From Coemansia sp. RSA 1804 (taxonomy: Eukaryota > Kickxellomycota > Kickxellomycetes > Kickxellales > Kickxellaceae): a DNA stretch of 15,153 nt. Within the stretch, counting starts at the first letter, position 1; each line of letters begins with the position of its first letter. The stretch lies in contig JANBTH010000536.1 in assembly GCA_027578815.1 (NCBI GenBank), positions 1-15,153 of the forward strand. The letters run 5' to 3'. The notes beneath the pieces were generated by a model. The model was given only the letters and a program-made list of their open reading frames with translations, was not told the DNA's origin and did no database searches. Both the position numbers and the translations under genes were made by a program. Of the stretch, positions 1 through 9,086 are shown in pieces.

Positions 1-234
1 CTGGAGAAGCCACTGCTCCGGTCGTCGCTGTCTACCCTCGAGCACTTGACGCGGTTTACGTTCATGAAGCGGAGAAAAATGCTTGCTCGGATATTCAAGG
101 ACTGGGACCCTGCCACGTTGCAGCTTCTGGAGGAGTGCGAGATTGACCCCACGCTTCGTCCCCAGGACGTGTCTACTGAAAAGTTCTGTGTCCTGGCTGG
201 CATTATTGAGCAGCGGGGGATCAAGCTCCCCTAG
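1..234 (+). CDS. Mitochondrial-type rRNA dimethyladenosine transferase (KsgA/Dim1/TFB1M family), C-terminal end only
   Basis: The frame is open from base 1 and stops with TAG at 232-234, giving the last 77 residues of a larger protein whose start and methyltransferase domain lie left of the window. The visible part is the C-terminal helical domain of KsgA-type enzymes. It shows an F-x-x-R-R-K-M-L segment (residues about 20-28), then E-x-x-x-I-D-P-T-L-R-P, then a helix beginning S-T-E-K-F. Bacterial KsgA ends with a similar arrangement, and the wording D-P-T-L-R-P is closest to what I recall of the mitochondrial homologue TFB1M. The family dimethylates two adjacent adenines in the small-subunit rRNA; some members double as mitochondrial transcription factor B. 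The family call is good. Mitochondrial rather than cytosolic Dim1 is inferred from this short tail. The gene converges on MED4, 330 bp away. Confidence 0.72.
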   Translation: MEKPLLRSSLSTLEHLTRFTFMKRRKMLARIFKDWDPATLQLLEECEIDPTLRPQDVSTEKFCVLAGIIEQRGIKLP

Positions 235-564
235 TGCTAAAGGGGGGGGGACAAGCGCATTGTGCACGACACCGCCAGTTGTTTACTTCGGTCTGTGCCA
301 TTGAGGGCGGCATGTATTGGCCCAGCAAACGTTTTTCTTTTACAATGTAGCATCTAATTATATACATAGAAGGCTTTGAACATTCAAACTAGCTCCCCAG
401 ATATGTATATGCCACATAATAGCGTTCTAGCTGCCAATACCGAGGGTGGGGCTTAATGTTTCCATGGTTGGTATATTATAAACAGGGCAGAGGGTTGGTT
501 CTCTAGAGATAGAGGAAAAAGAGAAGAGTGCTTGAGCGAGTACAAGAAAAAGTAGGAGATTCGC
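235..564. other. Convergent intergenic region
   Basis: This gap lies between two converging genes and holds both 3' ends. A run of nine G (242-250) follows the upstream stop almost at once. The middle (340-480) is AT-rich, and a purine-rich stretch follows at about 505-560. I see no ORF, tRNA or canonical AATAAA signal for either gene. Confidence 0.5.
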
Positions 565-1302
565 TCAGCTGAGATCGGGATTCAGATCCAGACTAAGAAG
601 CAGATCATCAGCATCAACATCGTCAAACTGATCGTCATCCATATGCGAAGCAAACATATCGTCGTCGACCTCGTCGTCATTATCAGCACTGTCCACGGCG
701 ACCTTCTTTGTCCTGTACCGATTCAGGGTACCTGCGCGCATAACAAGCAGGAGCGGATGGGGCGGTTCGGGAGGCAGGGCGCCGCTTCTGATGTTATTGG
801 GATCAAAGTTGGGCGGCGCACTGGTGAACATACCCAGTTTCCTCGCGTACTCGATGATCTCGGCCACCGGTGGGCGTGCCTTTTGTGCGCGTTGGGCAGA
901 CTCGATCTTCCTGCCAACGTCGGCCACAGTCTCCTCGAGCTGCTGTTTCGCGTCAAGCATGCTGTTGATGAAGTGGAGCTTCGCCTTGCCGCTCTCGATC
1001 GACAACACCTGAGTCCTGCGGATCTCCTGCTGTCGGGTCTGGTGGTGCGATATCTCGCCGTAGAGTCGCTGCAGATTGCGGTCCAGCGAGGCTAGACGCT
1101 TGGCTGTGTCCACCCGTGCTGCGGTGGTGGTGGCGGCATTGCCTGTGTTTCTGTTGTTGTTGCTGTTGCTGCTGCTGCTACTATTACTTCCGACCGTGTC
1201 GAGCTGGCGAAGCAGGGTCCGGACGCTGGCCTCGTACTCGCTTAGCAGGTCATTTAACAGCGTGACAAGTGGCGTGTTTTCGAAATCCAAATCGCCATCC
1301 AT
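565..1302 (-). CDS. MED4: Mediator complex subunit 4 (MED4)
   Basis: A 245-residue, single-exon protein that fits Med4, a subunit of the Mediator middle module, which links transcription factors to RNA polymerase II in the nucleus. The N-terminal half is a predicted coiled coil (about residues 10-35 and 65-140), interrupted by a low-complexity Ser/Asn run at 39-52 encoded by short triplet repeats. The diagnostic segment is at about 143-195. It has P-P-V-x-E-I-I-x-Y-A-R-K-L, then A-P-P-N-F-D-P, then a P-P-E-P-P-H-P stretch and M-R-A-G-x-L. This is the Med4 pattern of a helix ending in S-x-x-x-x-A-P. The tail (203-245) is strongly acidic and ends in leucine-rich acidic residues. The start at 1302-1300 is the only Met before the conserved region. 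The gene is divergent from the TFIIIC gene, with 292 bp between the two starts. Confidence 0.86.
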   Translation of the reverse strand: MDGDLDFENTPLVTLLNDLLSEYEASVRTLLRQLDTVGSNSSSSSNSNNNRNTGNAATTTAARVDTAKRLASLDRNLQRLYGEISHHQTRQQEIRRTQVLSIESGKAKLHFINSMLDAKQQLEETVADVGRKIESAQRAQKARPPVAEIIEYARKLGMFTSAPPNFDPNNIRSGALPPEPPHPLLLVMRAGTLNRYRTKKVAVDSADNDDEVDDDMFASHMDDDQFDDVDADDLLLSLDLNPDLS

Positions 1303-1594
1303 ATTACGTGGGGTGAATTGGCTTGATTAGAACAAAAAGTAAAGTAGCAAAATAAAGTGGAAAAATAAGGCAAGTATAGAAAAAGGCAATTTAGGATATA
1401 CGCGAAAGCAGTTTTTTGGTCACTTTCAAAAAAAATATGCAAGCTTTCTCTGTTCAACAAACCCTCCCCTTTTTTCTTTTTTCAATGTAGGTTTTCATTT
1501 TACATTTGGTTCCGCTTCATTTCGCATTTATTTTGTACTGTTTATTCGTCTGGACAGCACTGTCGTTAGCAAACTGAGTGAATAGAAGGCGACC
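1303..1594. promoter_or_regulatory. Divergent promoter region between MED4 and the TFIIIC subunit gene
   Basis: These 292 bp separate two divergent start codons, so both promoters and 5' leaders must lie here unless there are distant upstream exons. The sequence is AT-rich, with A-rich blocks at about 1329-1360 and 1425-1437 and a pyrimidine tract C-then-T at about 1462-1483. Such poly(dA:dT) tracts commonly exclude nucleosomes in fungal promoters. I see no clear TATA box. Confidence 0.5.
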
Positions 1595-3759
1595 ATGAGC
1601 AAAAGAAACGAAGCGGCCACTGGGCTTGAGGAAGAGAGCATAGACAATAACAACGCAGGCAGCGACGATGAAGCGCAGTACAACAGCACATACGACGAGG
1701 CAGCGCTGATGAACGCGGTGCGCTCGGCTGCCGAGATGCTTGCCGCCGAGGGGCTTGGGAACATGGTGGACATTGACTCGATCCAGCGGCAGCAGGAGGA
1801 GGCAGCGGCGGCTGCAGCAGGGCTAGATGCTAGCGGCATGGTGGATCCTCAGTACTACGAGCACAACGAGGATGACGACCAGGGATCTGGGTACTATTCG
1901 TCGTCAGACAGCGATAGCGAAGGCAATAGCGACAACGACAACTATATCGATAAGTCGTCATCGCTGCTGACCACGCAGCTTCAAGGCCTTTCTATTCCGC
2001 CGCAGCGCCGCATGAGCACCCGGCGCACAGCTGCAGCGGTCAAGAACGGCACCGTGCACAGGGAGCAAGCAGCTAATGACGAGTCTAAAGACAACGCACA
2101 GGGGGCCGTTGTTGAGGAGGGCGATGATGACGAGGACAGCAACTACAGAGCCAACGATGCGTCTTCACTCTCGGGAGACGACGAGTTCCACATCCAAGAG
2201 ATCCACAACGCGATGCGCGTGTCAACGGGAATCGGCAGATCGGGGAGAAGGTCAGGCCGGCGGAATAAGAAGCGCAAGCCGGGGAGACCGCGTGGAAAGC
2301 AGTCGCGGTTCCCGGTGTACAGCCACGAGGTGAACCATCTCCTGGGCATGGCCAACCGGTTCTACGTGGAGAAGGAGCTGACACAGGCGTTCAACACGTT
2401 CTGCGACGTCATCCGGATCGAACCGAGCTGTGCGGCGGCATGGAACACAATGGCGCTGATCCGCGAGGAACAGGGCAAGTACAGCGATGCACTGCAGCTG
2501 TTGACAGTGGCCGCCCATATGAATCCAACAGACAATGCGCTTTGGGAGCGGCTGTACTCGATGCACATGGACACTGCGGCACAGCTCGGAGCGTCTGTGG
2601 CGGCGGGGAGCGGCGGCAATGCAGAGGCAAAGAAGGCGTATGCGGAGGCGGAGGACCAGGCGCTGTACTGCATCGCCTATGTCACGCGCAACGCTCCGCT
2701 TGACAAGGACGCGTGGGCGCGCAAGCTTGAGTTGTTGGAGAAGCGCGGCAACCAGAAGGCCATTGCCAAGTCGTACCGCTCCATGCTTCGCGCCGACCCG
2801 TACAGCATGGACACTATCCGCGTTGCGTCGGTTCTCTATGCAAAGCAGCTGGACGACATCGATGCACCCATTGCGTGGTTTGCGCAGGCGGTCGAGTTCT
2901 ACAACAACCAGGCCGTAGAGATTGCCGAGAAGGCTGTAGCGCAGACCAAGGTCCAGGGTCGAAAGTCTGGCGGCAGAGGCGATGGCGATTTCGATGACAG
3001 CGAGGAGAGCTCGGATGTCGACAGCGAAGACGAGGATGAGGACGCGTACAGCATCGAGTGGGTGCGGTACTTTAGAAACAACCCGACACGGACGGTGCCG
3101 ATGGAGGATATGGGCGGATACAGCTACAGCGATCTCAACATGCTGGCGGAGCTTCGGCTTCTTCGGCGCGAGTACGAGACGACCATCGTGGAGATCAAGC
3201 GCGGGGCGCGGTTCATCCAGGGTCGCGGACGGGACACGGCGTGGGTTGCGCTGGAGCTGGACGACCAAGACGACACGGAGTACGAGTCTCCCGACCAGGC
3301 CGGCGCAGACAACCAGCTGCCGATTGAGCTGCGCGTCAAGCTTGGGCTGTGTCGGCTGATGCTCGGGCACGCGCAGTCGGCTGAGGCGCACATCAACCGG
3401 CTGTTTGCGGTGGATCCGGTCGTCTACGAGGATCTGTACACGGACGTCGCCGACGCTTACGCGGAGCTGGGCCACTCGCAACTGGCGGTGCGCATCTACA
3501 CGATGCTGACAGACCACGCTGCCACCGACCAGCCGTCGGTCTGGGAGCGATTGGCCAAGTGCCACCGCGACGCCGGCGATCTGGCCAGCGCTGGGGCCTT
3601 TGCGCAGCGGGTCATTGAGGCCGATCCCAACGACCTGGATATGCGCCTGTGGCTGGGTGAGCTCTACGAGGAGATGGGCGAGGTGCGTCTGGCGTACGAG
3701 ATGATCAGCACGGCCGAGGCCATCCAGCAAATGGGCGACGGCGGCACCACGCTCTCTCC

Positions 3760-3791
<32 letters not shown>

Positions 3792-5557
3792 CATCAGCCG
3801 TCCGCGGAGCCTATCGCCATCGCTTTGACGTAGACGCAGCGTCGCAGTCTGGCGCAGCGTCGCAGTCTGCGTCGCTGCTGGGCGGCGTGTACGAGGCGCA
3901 GAGCGGACAGGCAGCGGCAGCCACGCAGGACTATGTCGGCGGGCTGTTGCACACCAGCGTGCGGCAGCCATCGGAGCACACGCTGCAGAAGCGGCGGAAC
4001 GCAGAGGAAGAGCGCACGCGGTGTCTGGCGGCGATGCGCAGCGCTGACGTTGCATTCAGGAAGCTTGATCTTTTGAAGCCGCTGATCAGCACAAGCAGCA
4101 ATAATGTCCAGTTTGGCGGGGACCGGGAGGCGGTGGCCGACTACTGCACTACGGCCAGACGGCTGTTTGATGACTGGCGGCATATGGGCGCCTTCTACAT
4201 GACGGACAGATCGCGTCCGTTCCGCAACTACCGCTCAACCGTCATGTCGCAGCTGGAGAGCAGCGCATCGAGCGGCGACATCGACATCCTGAGCCCCGTG
4301 GGCGACGGCCAGGCAGCGGTGCAGCGGCGCTTGGCACGCATGAAGAAGCGGCTGGCAGACAAGCAGCAGCAGAACCAGCAGCAGCAGACCGAGGACAATG
4401 GCGGCAGCATGCCTGAGGGCGGGGACGAGGACGGCGGCGTGGCGACGACGTTTCGAGCACAGCTGTTTGGGCGGTGGCTGGACATGTTTCTGTTCTACGC
4501 AAAGTGTCTGGTTCTCCAGAACAAGCACCAAGAGGCGCTCGACATGCTTGACATTGTGTTCCAGTCCAACGTGTTTGTGCACAACGTCGGGAACCAGCGC
4601 GTACTGAAGCTGATGATGATTATGATCGCGATGCTTGGCGGGCTGGAAGGCCAGATCTACGACCTGGTGCGGTGGTGGTGCGGCGGAAAGCCGGCCAAGG
4701 CCATGGTGTACAAGCTGTTCGGATACGCGCTGGCCTCGTCTGCCAGCGGCTCGTCCTCGCTTACCACGTCCACCATGTACAAGTTCGTGCGCCGCCTGCT
4801 CCAGCACCTCGACGACATGCACTACTCCAAGCAGCCTGCCGACGCAGAGGGCGCGTATCCGCTGAGTGAGCAACAGCGGGTTCTATGCAGAGAGCGGGAG
4901 GAGGCTGGCGAGCAGGGCGATGCGGGGCTCCGGATCGTCTACAGCGGCAGTGGTGGCGCGGGACGGGACGGGCTTGTTCTGACCAGAAGCGACGTGTCGG
5001 CGCTGCACTCGATAGCAGCACACGTGATGCGGGTGTCGCGGGTGGGCGTGGCGCCGATCACGCAGCACACGCTGGGGCTGGCGCTGGTTCCCGAGGACGC
5101 ATCGCTGGCGCTGCATCTCAGCGTAGCGTACCTGGTGCACTCTGTCCGGATGGTCACGCCCGAGACAAAGCAGGGGAGCGTGCTGCGCGGACTGGTCTAT
5201 CTGCAGCGGTACGCCGAGCTCAGACACATGCAGGCGATGGAGGATGCAGCCGGCGGAAGAAGACGGGCCAGAGACGGTAAGAGCGGCGGTGGTGGCCCGC
5301 TTGATGTGGTGCAGGAGATCGCCTACAACTTTGCGCGTGCCTTCCATTTCCTGGGGCTCCTGGATCTGGCGGTCACGTACTACGAGCGCGTGTTTGAGCT
5401 CCCGACGTCGCTGAGTCCCGCCGGTGCCGAAACGCAGGCCATTGCGACCTGCGATCTGCGCAGGGAGGCTGCGTACAACCTGGCCTCGATATACACGCTC
5501 TCGGGGTCGCTGCTCAAGGCGCGGGCCGTGCTGAAGGAGCACTGCACCATTGACTAG
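1595..5557 (+). CDS. TFC4: Transcription factor TFIIIC TPR subunit (Tfc4 / Sfc4 / GTF3C3-like)
   Basis: An uninterrupted 1320-residue ORF. This family is the TPR scaffold of the tauA half of TFIIIC, which binds tRNA-gene promoters and recruits TFIIIB for RNA polymerase III. The first 205 residues are acidic and low in complexity. A basic patch follows (213-235) with an AT-hook-like K-P-G-R-P-R-G-K at 228-235. TPRs begin at about 243: A-N-x-F-Y-x-x-x-E-L-x-x-A-F, then A-W-N-T-M-A, then A-A-H-M-N-P-T-D. A second acidic insert lies at about 463-486, just before the conserved A-E-L-x-L-x-x-x-E-Y-E and the arginine-rich R-F-I-Q-G-R segment. More TPRs follow at about 590-710. The linker at 715-830 and the stretch at 920-945 carry glutamine runs. 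C-terminal TPRs resume at about 955-1320. The length is somewhat above the yeast and human relatives, owing to acidic and Gln-rich inserts. Expression should be constitutive. Several long antisense ORFs over this gene are composition artefacts. Confidence 0.88.
3764..3790 (+). repeat. CAG trinucleotide repeat in the TFIIIC subunit (polyQ)
   Basis: Nine uninterrupted CAG codons encode glutamines from residue 724 in the inter-TPR linker of the TFIIIC subunit. A second, interrupted CAG run lies at 4364-4387 (three Q, one N, four Q, residues 924-931). Pure CAG tracts are prone to length change by slippage. Confidence 0.95.
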
Positions 5558-5644
5558 GCCCAGCAAGCGATGCAGCGGTGTATTCATAGTATTGGTCCAA
5601 ATAAGGAAGAAAAAAAACAGATAATGCTCGTCTGAAGAATGTAT

Positions 5645-5650
5645 AATAAA
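5645..5650 (+). terminator. AATAAA polyadenylation signal of the TFIIIC gene
   Basis: AATAAA lies 88 bases past the TAG stop of the TFIIIC gene in the 130-bp gap before the converging alanine aminotransferase stop. Its position fits a normal poly(A) signal. No canonical signal is seen for the opposite gene on the other strand. Confidence 0.55.
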
Positions 5651-5687
5651 ATAACTTTGGATTTGTGGTTTCCTCCACTCGTCCCAC

Positions 5688-7515
5688 TCAGCTCTTGTCC
5701 TCCTCCGTGTCGGTCGGATAGCGTGCCATGAACTCGGTGTGGAAGCGCTTGAAGCTGTCGATGAAGGAGTCAAACAGGTGCTCTGGCGGCAGGAAGGTGG
5801 ATCTGAAGTGGAAGGTGCCGGGGACCTGGCCGAAGCCAGAGCCCGGGACCACGGAGATACCGGTGGCCTCGAGCATCTGCATGCAGTAGACGGCGTCGGG
5901 CTCCTTGCCCAGCGCACGGGCCTCGGCAACAAACGCCTGCGGGAACCGCACCCGCGGGAACAGGTACATGGCGCCCTGCGCGTCGTTGCAGGACATTGCA
6001 GGCAGCGAGTTGAAGGCAGCGGCCAGCTTTGCTGCACGGCGCTTCATGCTCTCGAAGATGTCGGAGATTTCGCGCGTGTACTGCGCGTACGAAGCGTCGG
6101 TGGGCGTCGGCGGACTGACCATGATATCGACGGCCATCTGGCCCTGCACATTGGGGCATAAGCTCACAGATGCAAGCTTCAGCAGCTGGCCCATGACGGC
6201 GTCGTCGATGTTGACGGCCTCGTAGTATCCGCCGCGTCTTCCGCACTCGCCGACCATTCCCTTGGAGATCGAGTGCAGCGAGAACAGCTCTACGGGCGAC
6301 TGCAGCTGGGACACGACCTTCTTGAACGACACAAACGGATTGGTCTGCGTGTATATGTTGGTCTGGTACACCTCGTCGGCGAGCAGAACCAGCCGCTCGC
6401 GCTCGCAGAACCGCACAATCTCGGCGATGTTCGATTCCAGTAGACATCCGCCCGTCGGGTTGCCCGGGTTGATCACCACCAGTGCGCGCACATCCGTTCC
6501 CGCCTCACGCGCCTCGCGTAGTCCGCGCTCCAGGTCGCCGATGCTCAGCTGCCAGTCGTTCTCCTCCTGCAGGTAGTACGGCACCGCACGCGCGTTCAGA
6601 TGCGCCAGCGTCGCGGTGTACAGCGGATACTGCGGGATCGGAATCATCACGCCCACGCTTGGGTTTGCCACAAGCATGTCCAGCACCCGCTCAACGGCTC
6701 CCGATGCGCTACAGAATCAAATTGGCATAGAAATACATGGTAGGAAAAAAACGAGTGATTTTTTTCTTCCTGACGATCGGATATTAATTGTGCCACTCAA
6801 TCGGAAATATATAAACACGGATCACATTCTGCCCCCCAACTGACTCACAAGCAGAAACAAGAAAAAGAGCGGAATCCCCACGGCAACAGCAACGGAAATA
6901 ACAACCAGCAAACAAGCATGACAATAGTACTTACCCGGACGTCAAGCAAATGTTCTTTGCATCGGCCGGAAACCCATCCCGCTGCTCAATAAACTTGGCC
7001 ACGTTTCTGCGCACCTCCATGATGCCCAGCGACTGCGTGTACGCCCCGGGAGCGCCGCCCACGTACTCGAGGTTGCGTCTAGCGCGGTCAATCGCGTCCT
7101 CGGGGAACAGCTTTCTAGTGGTATCGATCATATCGGGGCCCAACAGATCTGCGTACTCCATCAATGCGCTTACCTGACGCAAGAAGGTGATCGGCTTCTG
7201 GTCGAGCTGCTGTGGGTTACCGATATTGCACGCAATGATCTGCTTGAATGGAAGCGTTCCCGGCGGTTGCGTCTCCAGCTCCTCGCGTAGCTCTTCTGCG
7301 CGGATAGGAATTGCCCCACGTACCGCGTACTCCATCGTGCGGATGTTCTGGTTCATTGTATCCAGCGTCAGAACCTTGTCTGCCGGCGATCCGGTGGTGC
7401 TGTTTGCCATTTTGCCTACTAGCGATGAAAGAGTGCGAAGTGTCAAAGGCATTGTCGTTGCTCTTGTTGTTATTTGTCGTTTGACAATAGAAAGAGCCGG
7501 TGAAAACATCATCAT
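5688..7515 (-). CDS. ALT1: Alanine aminotransferase (glutamate-pyruvate transaminase), two exons, probably mitochondrial
   Basis: The exons are 7515..6935 and 6708..5688; joined they give 533 residues in a continuous frame. The enzyme is a PLP-dependent class I aminotransferase that interconverts alanine + 2-oxoglutarate and pyruvate + glutamate. The splice joins the conserved L-T-S-G to A-S-G-A (about 191-198). Further landmarks are I-P-I-P-Q-Y-P-L-Y (about 206-214), N-P-G-N-P-T-G (274-280), L-A-D-E-V-Y (about 303-308, PLP-pyridine Asp and Tyr) and S-I-S-K-G with the expected Schiff-base Lys343. G-E-C-G-R-R-G-G-Y follows at once, and a C-terminal H-F-R-S-T-F should hold the substrate-carboxylate Arg. 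These match alanine aminotransferases rather than aspartate ones. Residues 1-35 are basic and hydroxylated with no acid, like a mitochondrial presequence. Met36 (7410-7408) would give a cytosolic form. Codon 1 is the first of three consecutive ATGs. The next gene, SWC5, is on the same strand about 1.57 kb upstream. Confidence 0.9.
6709..6934 (-). other. Spliceosomal intron of the alanine aminotransferase gene
   Basis: A 226-nt, phase-2 intron. The donor reads G|GTAAGTAC (GT at 6934-6933) and the acceptor reads TCTGTAG| (AG at 6710-6709). Removing it joins GG to C to make a glycine codon and restores the family's conserved PLP-phosphate segment without gap. The interior is AT-rich and contains stops in all relevant frames. 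I could not single out a clear branch-point sequence. Confidence 0.9.
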
Positions 7516-7556
7516 GTGTGGCGGTTAGTTGGTGGACAAGATAATAAAACAAAAAA

Positions 7557-7618
7557 GTGGAAGGGGGAACGGAAGAGAGATGAGAGAGACAGAGGAGGGA
7601 AGAGAAAGAGAGATTGTA
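7557..7618 (+). repeat. Polypurine tract (polypyrimidine in the aminotransferase leader)
   Basis: About 60 bases are almost all A or G on +, built from irregular GAGA and GGGA units. On the coding strand of the aminotransferase this is a CT-rich tract about 40-105 bases before the start codon. It may be a CT-rich promoter/leader element of the kind common in fungi, or part of a spliced leader. The function is inferred. Confidence 0.6.
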
Positions 7619-7757
7619 TATTGGATGAGCTGCTACGCGAGAGGACATCCGCTCGCTATATAAGGACGAAGAAGAGGTAAAGAGAAATAGGAACTCTCTC
7701 TCTGTTCTCCAAGCAGCCGGAGCATATGATCAGGAGGAATAGAAGGACAATAACATG

Positions 7758-7793
7758 GCATAGCATAGCATAGCATTGGATTGGATTGGATTG
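7758..7793 (+). repeat. Two adjoining pentanucleotide microsatellites
   Basis: GCATA occurs three times plus a partial copy (7758-7775), followed directly by TTGGA three times plus a partial copy (7776-7793). The two 5-bp repeats are different and abut without a spacer. Confidence 0.85.
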
Positions 7794-8749
7794 AGTAGTG
7801 CCTTCCTCTATCCATCTCGCTGTTCCTTATATGCAGCGCACAGACCAGGACGGAATGAACCGGCAAACATGAGAATGGCGGGAAACTCCAAAGAGACAGA
7901 AGAGAAAGAAGGAAAGAAATTGACTGTGTACAAAGTCCGCCGCTCATGTGCGGAATGGATGGGACGTGGGGACTAGGGATGTAGAAGGAAATAAAAGCAG
8001 GCGTATTAATCTCTGCACCTGCTAATATCCTTCTGCTGCACTTTTGGCCGCCGCCTTTCATCGATAAGACACAGCAGCATGAGAGCAATAGATAAAGAAA
8101 TAGCAGTATCTCCATAGCCAGACTTACCTTGGTCAGAAAAAGAGAAACAAAAAAGATGGTGGAATATTATGCTGGCAGCAGATCGAAAACCAAAAGAATA
8201 AAAAGAATAGAAGTGAAAAAAGAAATGTATTGCGACTAGAGATACAAAATATATATGTGAGAACTGGCCACTTTTCAGGAACCGAGAAAAAAACACGCTC
8301 CCTAAATCAAACAAGGTGGAGGAGAACCTGTTGGTGCTGAAAGTTCAAAACGATGTCTGAGAAAGAAAAAGAAAAAAGCCAGGGGTTGTGTGTGGGAGTG
8401 TGGAGTTCCAGCAAGCAGTGCTGAAATATAATATCTTTATATGTGGAAAGGAAAAAAGCAAAGGAAAAGAACAGGCAAGCCGAATGGGAGCGACAGCGCC
8501 CGTCAATGGATCCCTTCCTGTGCCTTTTATACGCACCTACAATGCCGGTTGCAGCTGGAAATCTGTGCGTTTATTTCTTCTACTTCTTCTTTGGCGAACA
8601 GCAGGGAGGGGAGCTATCCGTAAAAAGACAAGGATATACGCTGGCGCATTACGTCAACCGTCTCTGTGTGTCTTCATTGAAGCCTCAATTGCCTCAGATC
8701 AATAGTGTAAAGGCATGAATCGAATGAGTTCCCTTTTAGGTTCCTACAC

Positions 8750-9047
8750 CACGCGTGCCGCGTGATTCGCCTAGAAGGAGATGCGTGAGGGCAATTTATT
8801 ATCTTTCGAAAGAGCGGAGACATAACGCAACAAGAAGAGATGAAAAAAGTCCCGTGCGGGTTAAAGAGCCAAAGATGAGAGGGAAAAAGAGGAGGGTGTT
8901 TCTCCTTTCTCTATGAAGAGCCCAACTAAACTGCCGCGCTTTTCGCAAGAAGGCTCCGTCGTCGGGAGAGAAGGCCGGATAAACGCCGTTCGAGCCTTAG
9001 CGAGCATATTTCCCCTCGTTCCAGAGAGAGGAACACGTGCCAGGGGC
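8750..9047. other. Cluster of perfect inverted repeats
   Basis: Three hairpins can be drawn. The first is CACGCG-TGC-CGCGTG at 8750-8764. The second is AAGGCTC (8950-8956) with GAGCCTT (8992-8998). The third is GTTCC-agagaga-GGAAC at 9018-9034, which can be extended by CCCCT (9012-9016) with AGGGG (9043-9047) across an asymmetric bulge. The last lies just past the SWC5 stop codon in its transcribed direction, so it would be in that 3' UTR. They may be structured 3'-UTR elements, part of a non-coding RNA, or chance. Confidence 0.35.
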
Positions 9048-9086
9048 GGGTGTTATTCAGACCAAGGCCGGCAGAAAAACACAAGA

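Larger units (their letters stand above)
7516..9086. other. Long intergenic region upstream of alanine aminotransferase, no convincing gene
   Basis: This 1.57-kb gap separates two minus-strand genes in a window where other core genes sit 130-330 bp apart. It is strongly strand-asymmetric: long purine-rich stretches lie on + (7557-7618, 7885-7920, 8190-8225, 8435-8470, 8840-8900). Several short ORFs exist on both strands, but they are low in complexity and show no family I know. A strong minus-strand donor (AAG|GTAAGTC, exon end 8128) and a TATATAA-type run near 7656-7663 raise the possibility of a spliced 5' leader for the aminotransferase. Otherwise I see only repeats and hairpins. Confidence 0.45.

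Noticed and set aside
2252..3730. 492-residue ORF on the minus strand
   Set aside because: It is wholly antisense to the conserved TPR region of the TFIIIC subunit. High GC removes stops from that frame, and its translation is Arg/Leu/Val-rich with no family resemblance.
4883..6037. 384-residue minus-strand ORF across the TFIIIC and aminotransferase 3' ends
   Set aside because: It overlaps two real genes in the wrong frame and has low-complexity content.
7633..8115. 160-residue minus-strand ORF
   Set aside because: Composition is Ser/Pro/Leu/Cys from CT-rich DNA and runs through the microsatellites; no recognisable domain.
8525..8545. GCCTTTTAT loop closed by GTGC/GCAC, reminiscent of U5 snRNA loop I
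   Set aside because: The loop differs from the conserved GCCTTTTAC, the stem is only 4 bp, and no Sm-site with flanking hairpin follows.
8388..8705. 105-residue plus-strand ORF in the long gap
   Set aside because: No family resemblance, overlapping ORFs in two other frames of similar length, and no supporting context.
8950..8998. tRNA-like: 7-bp terminal stem and a GTTCGAG box-B-like segment
   Set aside because: The enclosed span is far too short for a tRNA, there is no A box, D arm or anticodon arm, and the B box is imperfect.
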